Below, in pieces: positions 1 through 8,724 of a stretch of DNA of 32,996 nucleotides; position 1 is the first letter of the stretch; every line of letters begins with the position of its first letter. Where the stretch lies: NCBI GenBank assembly GCA_903772945.1, contig CAICTM010001255.1, positions 1 to 32,996 on the forward strand, written 5' to 3'. Below the pieces are notes generated by a model, which saw only the letters and a program-made list of their open reading frames with translations, did no database searches and had not been told where the DNA came from. The DNA comes from Seminavis robusta. Its lineage: Eukaryota; Bacillariophyta; Bacillariophyceae; Naviculales; Naviculaceae. The translations under genes and the position numbers were made by a program.

Positions 1-336
1 TCCACCCACCTTGTCCGCACGAGTTCTCGCGTTGGTGAGTGACACTTCTCTGAAAGAAACTCTCTGGCGAGCATTCCGTGCGCTCTGGCACATCCAAAGT
101 CTCCTTCCTCGGCGACAAAATAATTTATGGCGGATTTCAGCAAAGAAGCCACCGTTGACACGGCACGACGGGAATCCCAGTTATTTAAAGAACACCAATC
201 CGCGCGTCAACCGCGCGGGACGGGTGGCCCCAGACCATTCAAATCCTACGGCCACACCAAGTGCCGGTCCTCACTTTACTAAAAAAGGACCAATACAACT
301 GCAATCGATCTCCACAACACTAACACCTAGTCCACC
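1..336 (+). promoter_or_regulatory. 5' flank of the small coiled-coil/KOW-like gene
   Basis: No convincing gene lies here. The open frame through it has no codon pattern or motif I recognise. It holds an A/T-rich TATA-like stretch at 181-189 and a perfect 7-bp GC hairpin (arms 200-206 and 212-218, loop 207-211). It ends in a good ATG context, with CCACC directly before the start codon at 337. It is best read as promoter and 5' UTR. Exact elements cannot be fixed without transcript data. Confidence 0.4.
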
Positions 337-795
337 ATGAGCGACTCAGAGACATGGTACGATACATGTGACGACTTGGAACTACTCACCGAACAAGTCC
401 AAGACATCTCAGACTCGGTACACCTCGTGCAAGACGACTTGGCGTTCCTCACGGCACAAGTGGCCAAGTTAGAGCTGGAAGCCAAACTGCGGGCGGCAAC
501 ACCCATTCCAACACCATCCGCAGCAACAACACCGGCTCAGCCCCGAAAGAACCGTGCCTTCGTCAAACCATACCGCGAGTTGAAGAAGGGTGACCGCATA
601 ATCATCTCCCGCAACGACAAGTACAACGGACGGAAGGTTACCATCCAAGGAGCCCGCCCTGGCAGATGGCCTTTCTGGGACATCAAGCTGGACGCCAAGG
701 TGCCTGGCGGGTATCAAATCGACGTATACAAGACCGACACCGGCTCCCGCTTGATGAAAGCAGGTAACTCCTACAGCCTGGTGGTCGGGACATAA
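337..795 (+). CDS. Small coiled-coil protein with KOW/SH3-like C-terminal domain
   Basis: This is a 152-residue intact frame. Residues about 10-50 are rich in Leu/Val/Glu/Asp with heptad-like spacing (LELLTEQVQDI, LAFLTAQVAKLELEAKL), suggesting a short coiled coil. Residues 54-70 are a Pro/Ala/Thr linker. Residues about 84-150 begin GDRIIISRNDKYNGRKVTI, which resembles a KOW or SH3-like barrel opening (GDRV-x-I-x(n)-Y-x-G-x-x-G/K-x-V), followed by a basic/aromatic patch (GRWPFWDIKL). The ATG is preceded by CCACC. There is no signal peptide or membrane segment. From general knowledge, coiled coil plus KOW-like barrels occur in diatom retroelement-associated ORFs and in nucleic-acid-binding proteins. 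Either origin is possible, and the molecular role is unknown. A 6-bp hairpin (877-882 with 888-893) lies just downstream. Confidence 0.62.
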   Translation: MSDSETWYDTCDDLELLTEQVQDISDSVHLVQDDLAFLTAQVAKLELEAKLRAATPIPTPSAATTPAQPRKNRAFVKPYRELKKGDRIIISRNDKYNGRKVTIQGARPGRWPFWDIKLDAKVPGGYQIDVYKTDTGSRLMKAGNSYSLVVGT

Positions 796-945
796 CAATC
801 CGAGCAACAAACAACAACAGCCAGAAACAACAGCAACCGCAAAGCCGCCACCTCCTGGCAGTCGGCGGTCGTAAATGGCCGGCTTGGCCGGCCGCACGGG
901 GGATTATCATCTATGGTCAGTCATGAGGGTCTGGCTCCGACGGAG

Positions 946-1125
946 GGTAAATTGGATGGAAGTAGGTTTGTACTGTGATACATGACAGCAGGCCTGTCTG
1001 GTATAACCAGGGCCATTGCCTTTGCTGGATCCTAGTCTGGAGGGGAGGTTTACAACTCTATAGACCCATATTGACATGATCTTGCTATAGTCTAGTAGCT
1101 CCACATTGACCTAAAGAGTGGAATC
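946..1125. repeat. Direct repeat A (about 180 bp)
   Basis: This segment starts GGTAAATTGGATGG and recurs almost unchanged at 1421-1596 in the same orientation, with small indels scattered along it. The core, which contains CCAGGGCCATTGCC, GAGGGGAGGTTTACAA and TAGACCCATATTGACATG, is nearly identical in both. No terminal TG/CA or inverted ends are evident. It is either a tandem-type duplication or short terminal repeats of a small element. Confidence 0.9.
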
Positions 1126-1420
1126 GCCCACATTCCCAGACAGGGAATGAAGAGTTCTACAGAACGGAGAGTATGAGTTAAACAGGGAGCCAACCATAAG
1201 GGAGCTGACGTGACAGGAATCCGGAGAGCTCACTCATCCAAGATGAGGTGGTGGACCGAAGTGGTGGCGTGTGCACAGGTGGTGTGCCTATGTGGTGTTG
1301 ATGATAGCTAGAAAAAAAAAAAAAATGGATACTAATCGGCGGCTACAATCAGGTTCACTTTTTCGTACCAGAGTTGCAGCCGCCCGAAACCATTTTCTTT
1401 TTCCCTTCCCTCCCGCCCGC

Positions 1421-1596
1421 GGTAAATTGGATGGAGTAGGTCTTCTGTGATACATGCAGCAGGCCTCTCTGGTATAACCAGGGCCATTGCCTTTGCCTGG
1501 ATCCTAGTCTGGAGGGGAGGTTTACAACCTCTATAGACCCATATTGACATGATCTTGCTATAGTCTAGTAGCTCCACTTGACCTAAAAGTGGAATC
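1421..1596. repeat. Direct repeat B (partner of 946-1125)
   Basis: Second copy of the repeat at 946-1125. The two copies enclose 295 bp (1126-1420) with no coding potential that ends in the 14-A run and a pyrimidine-rich tract. Differences are mostly 1-2 base indels, so neither copy looks constrained as coding sequence. Confidence 0.9.
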
Positions 1597-1610
1597 CAGT
1601 GGTACACACG

Positions 1611-1635
1611 GATTCGATTCGATTCGATTCGATTC
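1611..1635. repeat. (GATTC)5 microsatellite
   Basis: Five perfect copies of the pentamer GATTC directly after direct repeat B. Related GATTC/GAATC words recur in the palindrome at 3332-3354 and near 17785-17815. Confidence 0.95.
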
Positions 1636-2332
1636 CTGATGAGGGCTTTCGTTCTTTCATTGAACTTCTTTGGCTTTGCAACAGGGGTGTGGTTATGACT
1701 GCCCCACCCAATGTGTGGTCAACTGTGTGGTGCTTGGAACCACGGATTGCTTGTCAAGCAGGCACCTGTCAAGTTGTTTGCTTCATTCAACAAAAGAAAG
1801 ACATGATAGCTATCTAGCTAGAAACTTCTTTCGGGATTGTGCCCGACTGCAGATTTGTTCCAGTCAGGTGGAGGCAGATCCCAAGTGGATTGGATTTACT
1901 AGCTAGCTAGTAGCAACTAAAATCATAGTGCTATCTATGTTTACCACCACTGTCAAGTGTCAAGCACGGCGCTCGTACGGTCATGGTTTACTCTTCCAAA
2001 TAGAAGCCAGGTACTCATAACAGTTCCCTACTAGACAAAAAATAGCAGCAGTTCAACCAACTAGACTATGTTCATGTTCAGGTTCATAAAAGGGCCACCC
2101 GTACGGTACTGAACCGCTCTTGGTGAACGTCCCAGGTGAGCTTCCCAGGCAGGTGAACTCTTCATGAAACGGGCTTTCCTTGACTTTCTTTGGATTTGGA
2201 ACACGTTTGTCTAGTAGTATCCAGCCATGCAGCCCCCATGTTTGATCAACTGACTTTCAAATGTGAGGAAGCAAATAATGCTGTTCCAGTGTCCTAGCTA
2301 GTGCGGTAGGATTGCGAACTCGAATGGGGCCT

Positions 2333-2416
2333 GCCCGTGGGTGCATTGCCCTCCAGCTAGATATCCACCAAATTGGCGAGACCAGCAGCCATGGAAACTG
2401 GAAAGGGCCCTGTCAG
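2333..2416 (-). pseudogene. Probable fragment of a decayed plant-type LRR gene
   Basis: Read on the minus strand from 2416 down, the translation begins LTGPFPVSMAAGLANLVDI, then a stop codon (2357-2359), then LEGNAPTG. This matches the plant-type LRR signature L-T-G-x-[IF]-P-x(n)-L-x-N-L-x-x-[LI]-x-L-x-G-N-x-x-[TS]-G, except for one extra residue and the stop. In the next frame just upstream, FSCRLHQVELGDPEWSV resembles a preceding LRR segment, implying a frameshift as well. It is short, so chance cannot be excluded. It is distinct from the two intact LRR genes. Confidence 0.35.
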
Positions 2417-2632
2417 ACCGACCATTCCGGGTCGCCCAACTCAACTTGATGTAGGCGACATGAAAATGTGGATGCTGCATTTCAAGAGATAAGATTCAAA
2501 TAGTATGCCAATAAGGATGACAAGAGTCCAAGTTCCAGAGGCAATGCCACGTGCGAATGTGGACTCGGATAATCGAAGGGAAATGGTGGTAACGTGGCCG
2601 TCGCCATTGCTCGTGTGGGCTGCATGTTCGTT

Positions 2633-2850
2633 GCCAAATCCCTGAATGATAATCATGCCTGGTCCGACGCCCGAGGGAATTACATCGGTTATAATACATG
2701 TTACCATCAGTGGAAATCACACGCCATTGCATGACAAAGGTCCTGGCCACGGTGGAGAACCACATTCGCCAAATCCCTGAATCATGCCCGCTCCCCCACC
2801 GAGGCAATCACATTGGAAACGAAACCACGGTGGAGAACCACAAACATTCG
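2633..2850. repeat. Degenerate short tandem repeat zone
   Basis: GCCAAATCCCTGAAT occurs at 2633-2647 and again at 2768-2782, each followed by ATCATGCC-like sequence. CCACGGTGGAGAACCACA occurs at 2747-2764 and again near 2825-2842. The zone looks like an eroded local duplication. No frame stays open across both copies. Confidence 0.6.
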
Positions 2851-3331
2851 GACGTGATCTAAAATGTTAGTTGAGCCAACCGTCAAGGGGCGGCCAGTTC
2901 GGTCCGTCCAAAGCATGAAAGAGAGCGGCCATGGCAAAGAGTTGTTCCTTGCGCCACATGCACGGGCACAATGTTGTTGGTCGTCACATTGTATTGGGAT
3001 GATACTCCAGCCTCAGCAGTGAAATGGATTGGGAAGAGGGGAAATTGTCGAGACTGACCAGGGTTTCGTTGGGGAGGATTTCCCGGATGTCATCCCGTAG
3101 GTGCCGAAGGAGGTGCCGAAGGGGGCATGGATGGAACAGATACCGGTACGATACATACTGGAGCTACCGTACATACCGGTAGCATGTAGTAGTCTTTTCT
3201 ACCATAGCTAATAGCCTGGCCCCGGCTGGCTTCCGTAGATAATTTCCCTACTCTAAACCCCCATAGCTAGAGTAGCTAGCTCTAGCTAGCCAGCTACATG
3301 TATGATAGTAGTTGGCTCCGAGGATTGATGA

Positions 3332-3354
3332 TTGAATCGAATCATTCGATTCAA
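3332..3354. promoter_or_regulatory. Perfect 23-bp palindrome upstream of LRR copy 1
   Basis: An 11-bp arm (TTGAATCGAAT, 3332-3342), one central C, and its exact reverse complement (3344-3354), lying 186 bp before the ATG of LRR copy 1. The symmetry would suit a dimeric regulator or could be a microsatellite by-product. The equivalent position before LRR copy 2 has no such palindrome. Confidence 0.45.
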
Positions 3355-3504
3355 GAAAATTCGAATAACGAGGAAGAAACTTGCACGTAAAAAGCAAATC
3401 GAGAGTTGGTGACATGTTTAAAGGGATCGAGTTAGAGTTGGGCCATCGCGGCGTCGCAGCAGATTGCAAGAATAAAATGAGATCGATTATCGGCCTCTCC
3501 AGAA

Positions 3505-3544
3505 ATTATATATATTTGCTGAAACAGTTTTGTTGCCACCATGG
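3505..3544 (+). promoter_or_regulatory. TATA-like tract and consensus Kozak site of LRR copy 1
   Basis: An ATTATATATATTT tract at 3505-3517 lies 24 bp before the start codon, and the start itself is GCCACCATGG (3535-3544), a full match to the vertebrate-style Kozak consensus. The tract is close to the ATG, so if it acts as a TATA box the 5' UTR would be very short. It may equally be part of the leader. Confidence 0.4.
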
Positions 3545-6066
3545 CAACTCCACAGCCAATGCAAGATGATTCACTGATCAGGGCTCTGGAAAATGAGCAG
3601 CAGTATGAGAATACCGCTTCGGACGAAGGACGTCCACCGGTACCCACAGAAGTTTCCCACAGACATCGGCAGCCCGGCGGAGATACAGAGACTTGTGTTT
3701 CTTCAGTAACGGATGTGCTGCAGGATGCCGATCTGTTTGTAGATCACATGTACCCAACTCTGAATGCGGTTGTAGAAGAAGAGGATTCAAATTCCAATTT
3801 GGCGCTCAAGTCATTAAACAACAACGACAACCGTTCTCCTACCATATCGACTACTACTACAGAGGAGACACAAAGGCACCAGACCTCTCGTAAACAATAC
3901 CAGCAGCACGAGTCATCTGGAGACACATCCCTAAACCAATCAGCGGTCAAGGAAGAGTTACAAAGCAATGAGGCAGCTGTGCTCAAGGCTGCCAAGATGG
4001 ATAAGCGTGATCAGGCTTCTCCAGCTGTCACTATTGCTGTCGGCAGTAGGAAGTCACCGGCCGTACCAGCAGACAAATCTGACCAGCAACAGGACGATCA
4101 GAAGGATCTTCCATCCATACAGGGCAAACCAGAAGCTAGTATGCAATCCAAAGAACCCAAGACCAGGAGCATCGATCCGACAATTGCTGCCATTGATCTC
4201 ACCGAACCAAATTTATCGGAAGACAGAAACCCCATAGGTGCCAAAAATATTAAAGGATCATTCCAAGAGGCTGCACAAGCTGAAATTCAGCCACTCCCAC
4301 AACAGCCAGCCCTCTACCGTCAACAGCCAGTATCAATACCAGGAGCCTACAGCCTTGGTGGCTGTCCTACTGCCGCTGACACTGCTGATGACACCGATAT
4401 TGTCCCAGTTCCTCCGGTTACTGCCACAACAACATCTGCTCCAACGAGCAATGTTGAAGACCTTGATGACGATCATTTGGTCCGTGCCAATCCAGTACAA
4501 GAAGATCTGGAGGCTCGTGCTGATCTGATGCATGCCAACCCGGTCAATCTCGAGGAACAGGAACGACAACAGCAAAAGCGCAAGAAGCAAACGCAAACAT
4601 TCATCTTCATTATGACACTAGCGATTCTGGCTGGATCGGCCATTGTGGGCACGGTTGCTGGCACACACAAAAAGAAGCCAGATGAATCCATTCGTGCTGC
4701 AACTCCTGCACACACTGTATTCCCTTCCATGGAACCGTCAGAAGTGCCATCCTCGGCTCCCACTGGAGTTTTGGATTTGTTGTTCCACAATCTACCTAGC
4801 AACACTTTGGCCAGTATCAACAATGGCAGTGACACACCTCAGTGGAAGGCATGGCAATGGCTAGTCAATCATCAAAATATTACCTTCTTGCCAGAATGGA
4901 AAAAGCAGCAACTGTTTGCTCTAGCTACATTCTACTATGCCTTTGATGGAGACAGTTGGCATCCTCTGATAAAAGAACGATGGATGGATGACACCTTGGA
5001 TGAGTGTTTGTGGTACTCTGGTGGATTTGGAGTTTTTGATCTGGGGCCCGATGGAATATTCAATACAGGTGATGAAGATGGCCAGTTTTATGAGGTACCT
5101 GATATCTTCAAGAGGTACTCTTGTGACAGTCTTGGGCGTTTCACAAGCCTTTACCTGACGCAACTTGGCCTCAAAGGGGGTCAGCCTGTTTTGCCGAAAG
5201 AACTATCTCTCCTTACATCCTTGTCAGAGATCATGTTCATTGCGGCCGGGTTCAAGTCTCCCCTCGCTAAATTGTTTCCACCAGAGCTGCCACAAGGACT
5301 AAACTTGCGTGCATTGTGGCTTGGGCATGCTGTATCTGGTTCCATCCCCACTGACTTTGGTGTCCTCTTCTCAGATTTGAAGGATTTGCGGTTGTACTCT
5401 AATTCACTGACAGGCCGTTTGCCAACCGAGTTTGGGTTGCTGACTGGACTGGAAGGTGAAGTAAATTTGAACCGGAATAATCTCTCTGGGACAATCCCAA
5501 CGGAACTGGCAAGCTTGACCAATGTGGACAGCTGGTGGATCCCAAGAAACTCTTGGGTTGGGGCACTGCCAAGTCACTTTGGCTTACTGACCTCTACAAA
5601 CTACCTCAATGTGGAAGAGAGCTTGCTATCTGGTTGGATTCCAACAGAACTGGGATTGTTGACTTCCCTCAAGCGGCTGATGCTGGACGACAACATATTG
5701 TCTGGCTTGGTTCCCACTGAGCTTGGTTTGCTCACAGGTCTGACAGAGTTACTCCTTGGTGGCAACGTGTTGTCTGGGCGGATCCCAAGTGAGCTTGGGT
5801 TATTGAGCAATCTTGAAATGCTGAATCTATTCAATCTTCCTCTGTTGACTGGTACTCTTCCTTCAGAGCTCTCAATGTTGACAAAGTTGGGCACTTTTGA
5901 GCTAGAGGGAAGCACTGGATTATCTGGCACCCTTCCAGAGGATGTTTGCTATTTGCAGAATGACTCTTGCATCTTTCTTTACGGTGGAGTTGTAAACAAG
6001 AGCTGCTCTCTCACTTTTAATTGTACACGCACAATTTGTGGGTGTGACTGCCCTTGCATGGTTTGA
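3541..6066 (+). CDS. Single-pass LRR membrane protein, copy 1 (type II topology)
   Basis: 841 residues, no intron apparent. Residues 1-345 are a polar, probably disordered tail (Gln/Asp/Thr/Pro-rich) with short motifs shared with copy 2: ETCVSSVT (50-57), MYPTL (70-74), PGAYS (267-271) and twin RANPVQEDLE / HANPVNLEE (315-339). A basic stretch (KRKK, 346-349) precedes one transmembrane helix at about 352-374. With no signal peptide, this predicts N-inside, C-outside. Outside come a Ser/Pro linker (MEPSEVPSSAPTG, 397-409), an N-cap with W/C residues (435-500), nine units of [ST]Gx[IL]Px[ED][LF]G type (about 598-802), and an eight-cysteine tail (C803 to C839). NxS/T sequons occur in the ectodomain. 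There is no kinase domain. A ligand-binding or adhesion role is inferred from the LRRs; ligand unknown. Start at 3541 has a full Kozak context. Confidence 0.93.
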   Translation: MATPQPMQDDSLIRALENEQQYENTASDEGRPPVPTEVSHRHRQPGGDTETCVSSVTDVLQDADLFVDHMYPTLNAVVEEEDSNSNLALKSLNNNDNRSPTISTTTTEETQRHQTSRKQYQQHESSGDTSLNQSAVKEELQSNEAAVLKAAKMDKRDQASPAVTIAVGSRKSPAVPADKSDQQQDDQKDLPSIQGKPEASMQSKEPKTRSIDPTIAAIDLTEPNLSEDRNPIGAKNIKGSFQEAAQAEIQPLPQQPALYRQQPVSIPGAYSLGGCPTAADTADDTDIVPVPPVTATTTSAPTSNVEDLDDDHLVRANPVQEDLEARADLMHANPVNLEEQERQQQKRKKQTQTFIFIMTLAILAGSAIVGTVAGTHKKKPDESIRAATPAHTVFPSMEPSEVPSSAPTGVLDLLFHNLPSNTLASINNGSDTPQWKAWQWLVNHQNITFLPEWKKQQLFALATFYYAFDGDSWHPLIKERWMDDTLDECLWYSGGFGVFDLGPDGIFNTGDEDGQFYEVPDIFKRYSCDSLGRFTSLYLTQLGLKGGQPVLPKELSLLTSLSEIMFIAAGFKSPLAKLFPPELPQGLNLRALWLGHAVSGSIPTDFGVLFSDLKDLRLYSNSLTGRLPTEFGLLTGLEGEVNLNRNNLSGTIPTELASLTNVDSWWIPRNSWVGALPSHFGLLTSTNYLNVEESLLSGWIPTELGLLTSLKRLMLDDNILSGLVPTELGLLTGLTELLLGGNVLSGRIPSELGLLSNLEMLNLFNLPLLTGTLPSELSMLTKLGTFELEGSTGLSGTLPEDVCYLQNDSCIFLYGGVVNKSCSLTFNCTRTICGCDCPCMV

Positions 6067-6165
6067 GAAACTGGACGCTGAGGATATTCCTTGCGAAGTG
6101 CCGTTTAGTTGCCTGAGCCTGGCCCTCGCTTGCTTACGTAGATAACTAAGTCAGCGGAAGCTGCG
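6067..6165 (+). other. Proximal 3' flank of LRR copy 1
   Basis: The first about 45 bp after the stop (GAGAAAC..., ATTCCTTGCGAAGTGCC) match the sequence after LRR copy 2 (17089-17135), so the duplicated segment runs past the stop codon. From about 6113 the match stops and sequence unique to copy 1 begins. Confidence 0.6.
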
Positions 6166-6226
6166 ATACCTCGGCAGAAAGCAGATAGAAGAAGGATGAC
6201 ATGTTTGAGATTGCAGTCTTCTTTCA

Positions 6227-6273
6227 AGCTAGCCCTGACGACAACACCCGACTTCGTCGTGTGTTGCCGCCCA
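6227..6273. repeat. Hairpin-bearing 47-bp repeat, first copy
   Basis: Starts AGCTAGCCCTG and ends TTGCCGCCCA. It is identical to 6340-6386 except at one base. The core 6242-6266 folds into an 11-bp stem with one mismatch and a TTC loop. Confidence 0.85.
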
Positions 6274-6339
6274 GTGCAGTCGTATCATTCCCTCATTGCA
6301 ACCTTCTTTTTTATTCTAGCTAGCCCTGGTTTTTATTCT

Positions 6340-6386
6340 AGCTAGCCCTGGCGACAACACCCGACTTCGTCGTGTGTTGCCGCCCA
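6340..6386. repeat. Hairpin-bearing 47-bp repeat, second copy
   Basis: Second copy of 6227-6273, with its hairpin at 6355-6379. It is preceded by a shorter duplication, in which TTTTTATTCTAGCTAGCCCTG occurs twice in tandem, at about 6309-6329 and 6329-6350. Confidence 0.85.
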
Positions 6387-6610
6387 CTAACCATAATTTT
6401 ACAGCTGTCATTCCCTTATGGAACTGTAACTTTTGTAGCTTGTGCTGGCTTATTGTGTTGAGTGCCCTTAAATTTGTAGAACCTTCAATTAATTTTCAGT
6501 TCGGTTGGCTTATGACTATCTCTATCCCTATATTTTGGCTTCACCGGAATAGGAAATAGTAATAAAGGGGTTGAGAACTCAGGCAGTTAACCTGCCGAGG
6601 TATATGTGTG

Positions 6611-6935
6611 TTGTTTTTGCCGTGGTTTCCACTAAGTCCTCATGTGTCACGTGTCTGATCTAAGCTGAATTTCCATATGGGTGTCTGCTAGCTATACTGC
6701 ATGACATGAAGCTATGCATGCCCTTCAAGACAGTGAGACCGGTACCGGCTTAGATTGTTTGCTCCAACCTCCCATCCTGGAGACGGCTATAACGATTTCC
6801 TGTTGGCTTTGATTAATCCACAACCCAGTACCTGCACCCTTGGCATCATAGGACTTTTGATTCCTCATTCTGAGACGCCGCTGCTGGCCGCGGTGCCCAA
6901 GATCTGAAATGAGCTATCCTCGCCCGCCCAGCTAT
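6611..6935. repeat. Duplicated 3' flank shared with LRR copy 2
   Basis: From TTGTTTTTGC to CGCCCGCCCAGCT this block is colinear with 17151-17459. Shared words include CACGTGTCTGAT / CAAGTGTCTGAT, GGGTGTCTGCT, GAGACCG, TAGAT-GTTTGCT, ATCCTGGAGA and the terminal CCCGCCCAGCT. It is clearly more diverged than the LRR coding part, as expected for unconstrained flank of an old duplication. Confidence 0.75.
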
Positions 6936-8724
6936 TGGATTGCAAGATCTGGGAAGCAGGAGATTTAGTAGCTGCCTCTTATAGTCCTATTGAGAGCACT
7001 CCGACGGGATGCCTTCAGATCAGTTAGACTACTCAAATGATCTGGCTGTCTGCTAGTATACCTATTGCAGTTCAAAGCAAACGTTTGTACCACGGGAACA
7101 CAGTCAGCGAATACCTCGTAAACTAAGCAGTCATAGCGCTTTCTTGCATACACGGTGGTTCACACAGCGCGAAAGAGCCGTCGCCTGAGGAAGGAAAAGG
7201 GAATGCGGCTGAGCCGGATAAAGAAGACGTTTTTTCTTGCGTTGGTGCCTCGAACTCGAATCGTCAGACTTTACGATGGATGAGTCCATCCTTCCACCAG
7301 CGCCCAATCTTGTGGTGGGGAAGTGGCTTGGGCCCTGAGCCAAGTCAACGTGCAGAAGATTAGAAGGCTTGGCGTAGTGGGCTACATCCATCCGAGATCA
7401 GAAGACAGGACGAACCAGCCAGCTTGCGTGCGTGGTGGCCAGGGCCCTGACGGATTCCTCGTGGCTGGGATAGCCTCGGCGATAGTTGCCATTCCGCCCC
7501 ACTAATCGATACATGTATGTGCAGGCTGTCATTCCTGCTTCAACCGGACAATTTCAAAAGTCGGAGATCCAACGATCGACCCCATTGCGCGTGTCTCGGT
7601 ATGCCGTTGCTTGGTTTGGATCTACCGAAAAGCGGAGGCAATGCAAGGTACGGGAATCGATCTGCGCCTCGTCGGTCAGGTGCATCAGACCGGTTTGGCG
7701 CGCTGTGGCTTCTGAAATTTCTCCCCGTGACGCTCAAAATACGGTAGCATGAGCGGCGTGCCTCAGAGAAGCCACTTCATTTCGACTCGACGCTTGCTTG
7801 GCTCTCCTGGACAGACTCTACACGTAGCTGCAGCCTTCTGTTGAAGCACAAAAGAATAGCATGACAGCAATGTATCCTCCCCGAAGCTTCCGAAGGCAAC
7901 GCTAGCACACAACATATAAGCCATCTCCACGAAACCAACGAATCTCAGTTGAGGGAGAGTCCGCGCGAACTGCGAAAATTCTTCCTCCATGAAAAAGAGG
8001 GTTCGGAGCAGGAGGTTATCATCTACGGAAGCCCTGGAGCCAGGGTGAGGGCCAGGGCTAGCTACGTAGATACAGTGCATGACGATGGGATATCACAACA
8101 GTCATCTCGCTGTCTTGACGGCGACCGATCGTGGAATCGAGCATCACGAGGCCACAGAAACTGCCTTCCAGTATATGGCAGTGCTCTGCATAGTGCCACG
8201 AATGGTTTCCGTTACGTGTATATACTTGCTTCACCCATTTGTTGCCGATGTCATGTTCGAACGGCATACAAAGTTGGATTGTGCATGATGTCGGCATATT
8301 CTAGCTATCGTTTCAATGCCCTTAATGAATCGAATCTCGTCATCTCAATGCAGGTCTTGACGAAGACGTGCTCCTGCCTCATGGAATACAGTCAGGTGCT
8401 GCAAAATTAATGAGTGCTGGGAGGAATGAACCGATTATGGAGTTCTAATTACTGGTTTCTGTTGTCTTGGAGGCTTGGGACCAAAGAAACATAGGCACAG
8501 CCTGGCATGCATGCATGGTGCCATCACCATCGTTTGTGGCGTAGAGAGGGCGCTGCATGAGGTACGAACTCGTCGTTTTGACATCACTGAAAAATAACAA
8601 GGATTATAGGAAATTGAGGAATAACGAAGGCAAACCACATGGCCACCCATGCAGCTTACCGCTCACACAGAAGCATGAAGCATTGTTGGATCGAGGAATG
8701 CGTGGCGGTCCCTGTGCTGAACAA
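6936..8724. other. Non-coding stretch between LRR copy 1 and the STAND ATPase
   Basis: No gene is supported. Part of it (about 7150-7750) is less repetitive and richer in CG dinucleotides than its surroundings, with overlapping short frames on both strands but no motifs. Three small hairpins follow one another at 7275-7290, 7294-7318 and 7327-7344. No tRNA B-box was found near them. The 153-codon frame at 7949-8410 opens with TTG and resembles nothing known to me. The last few hundred bases are probably the 3' UTR of the minus-strand ATPase. Confidence 0.55.

Larger units (their letters stand above)
796..3540. other. Non-coding stretch between the KOW-like gene and LRR copy 1
   Basis: No supportable intact gene. 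Contents in order: probable 3' UTR of the KOW-like gene; a pair of about 180-bp direct repeats (listed separately); a run of 14 A at 1312-1325; a GATTC microsatellite; a likely LRR remnant on the minus strand near 2333-2416; a degenerate tandem repeat zone at 2633-2850; a short GCCGAAGG duplication near 3100-3125; ACCGGTAC/TACCGTAC words at 3138-3180; and CTAG-rich sequence at 3260-3300. Open frames of up to 103 codons here carry no motif. Confidence 0.6.
6166..6603. mobile_element. MITE-like insertion with 12-bp perfect terminal inverted repeats
   Basis: ATACCTCGGCAG at 6166-6177 is the exact reverse complement of 6592-6603. The interval falls inside the block (about 6113-6610) that is present after LRR copy 1 but absent after copy 2, where the flanks join directly near 17140-17151. 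It carries no transposase and no open frame above 61 codons. Inside are two 47-bp direct repeats, each with a strong hairpin. No target-site duplication could be defined, so a non-autonomous DNA transposon is the favoured reading but not proved. Deletion from copy 2 is the alternative. Confidence 0.5.

Noticed and set aside
469..910. Cys- and Leu-rich minus-strand frames opposite the KOW-like gene
   Set aside because: They are antisense shadows of the 337-795 coding region and its 3' flank.
946..1596. Complete LTR retrotransposon
   Set aside because: The repeats lack TG...CA ends and enclose only 295 bp with no gag/pol motifs; no target-site duplication is seen.
7275..7344. Three consecutive small hairpins as a structured RNA or tRNA
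   Set aside because: Stems are only 5-6 bp, there is no tRNA A- or B-box and no cloverleaf, and such hairpins are expected by chance.
7949..8410. 153-codon plus-strand frame between LRR copy 1 and the ATPase
   Set aside because: It opens with TTG, has no domain, signal or low-complexity pattern typical of the neighbours, and overlaps other equally long frames.
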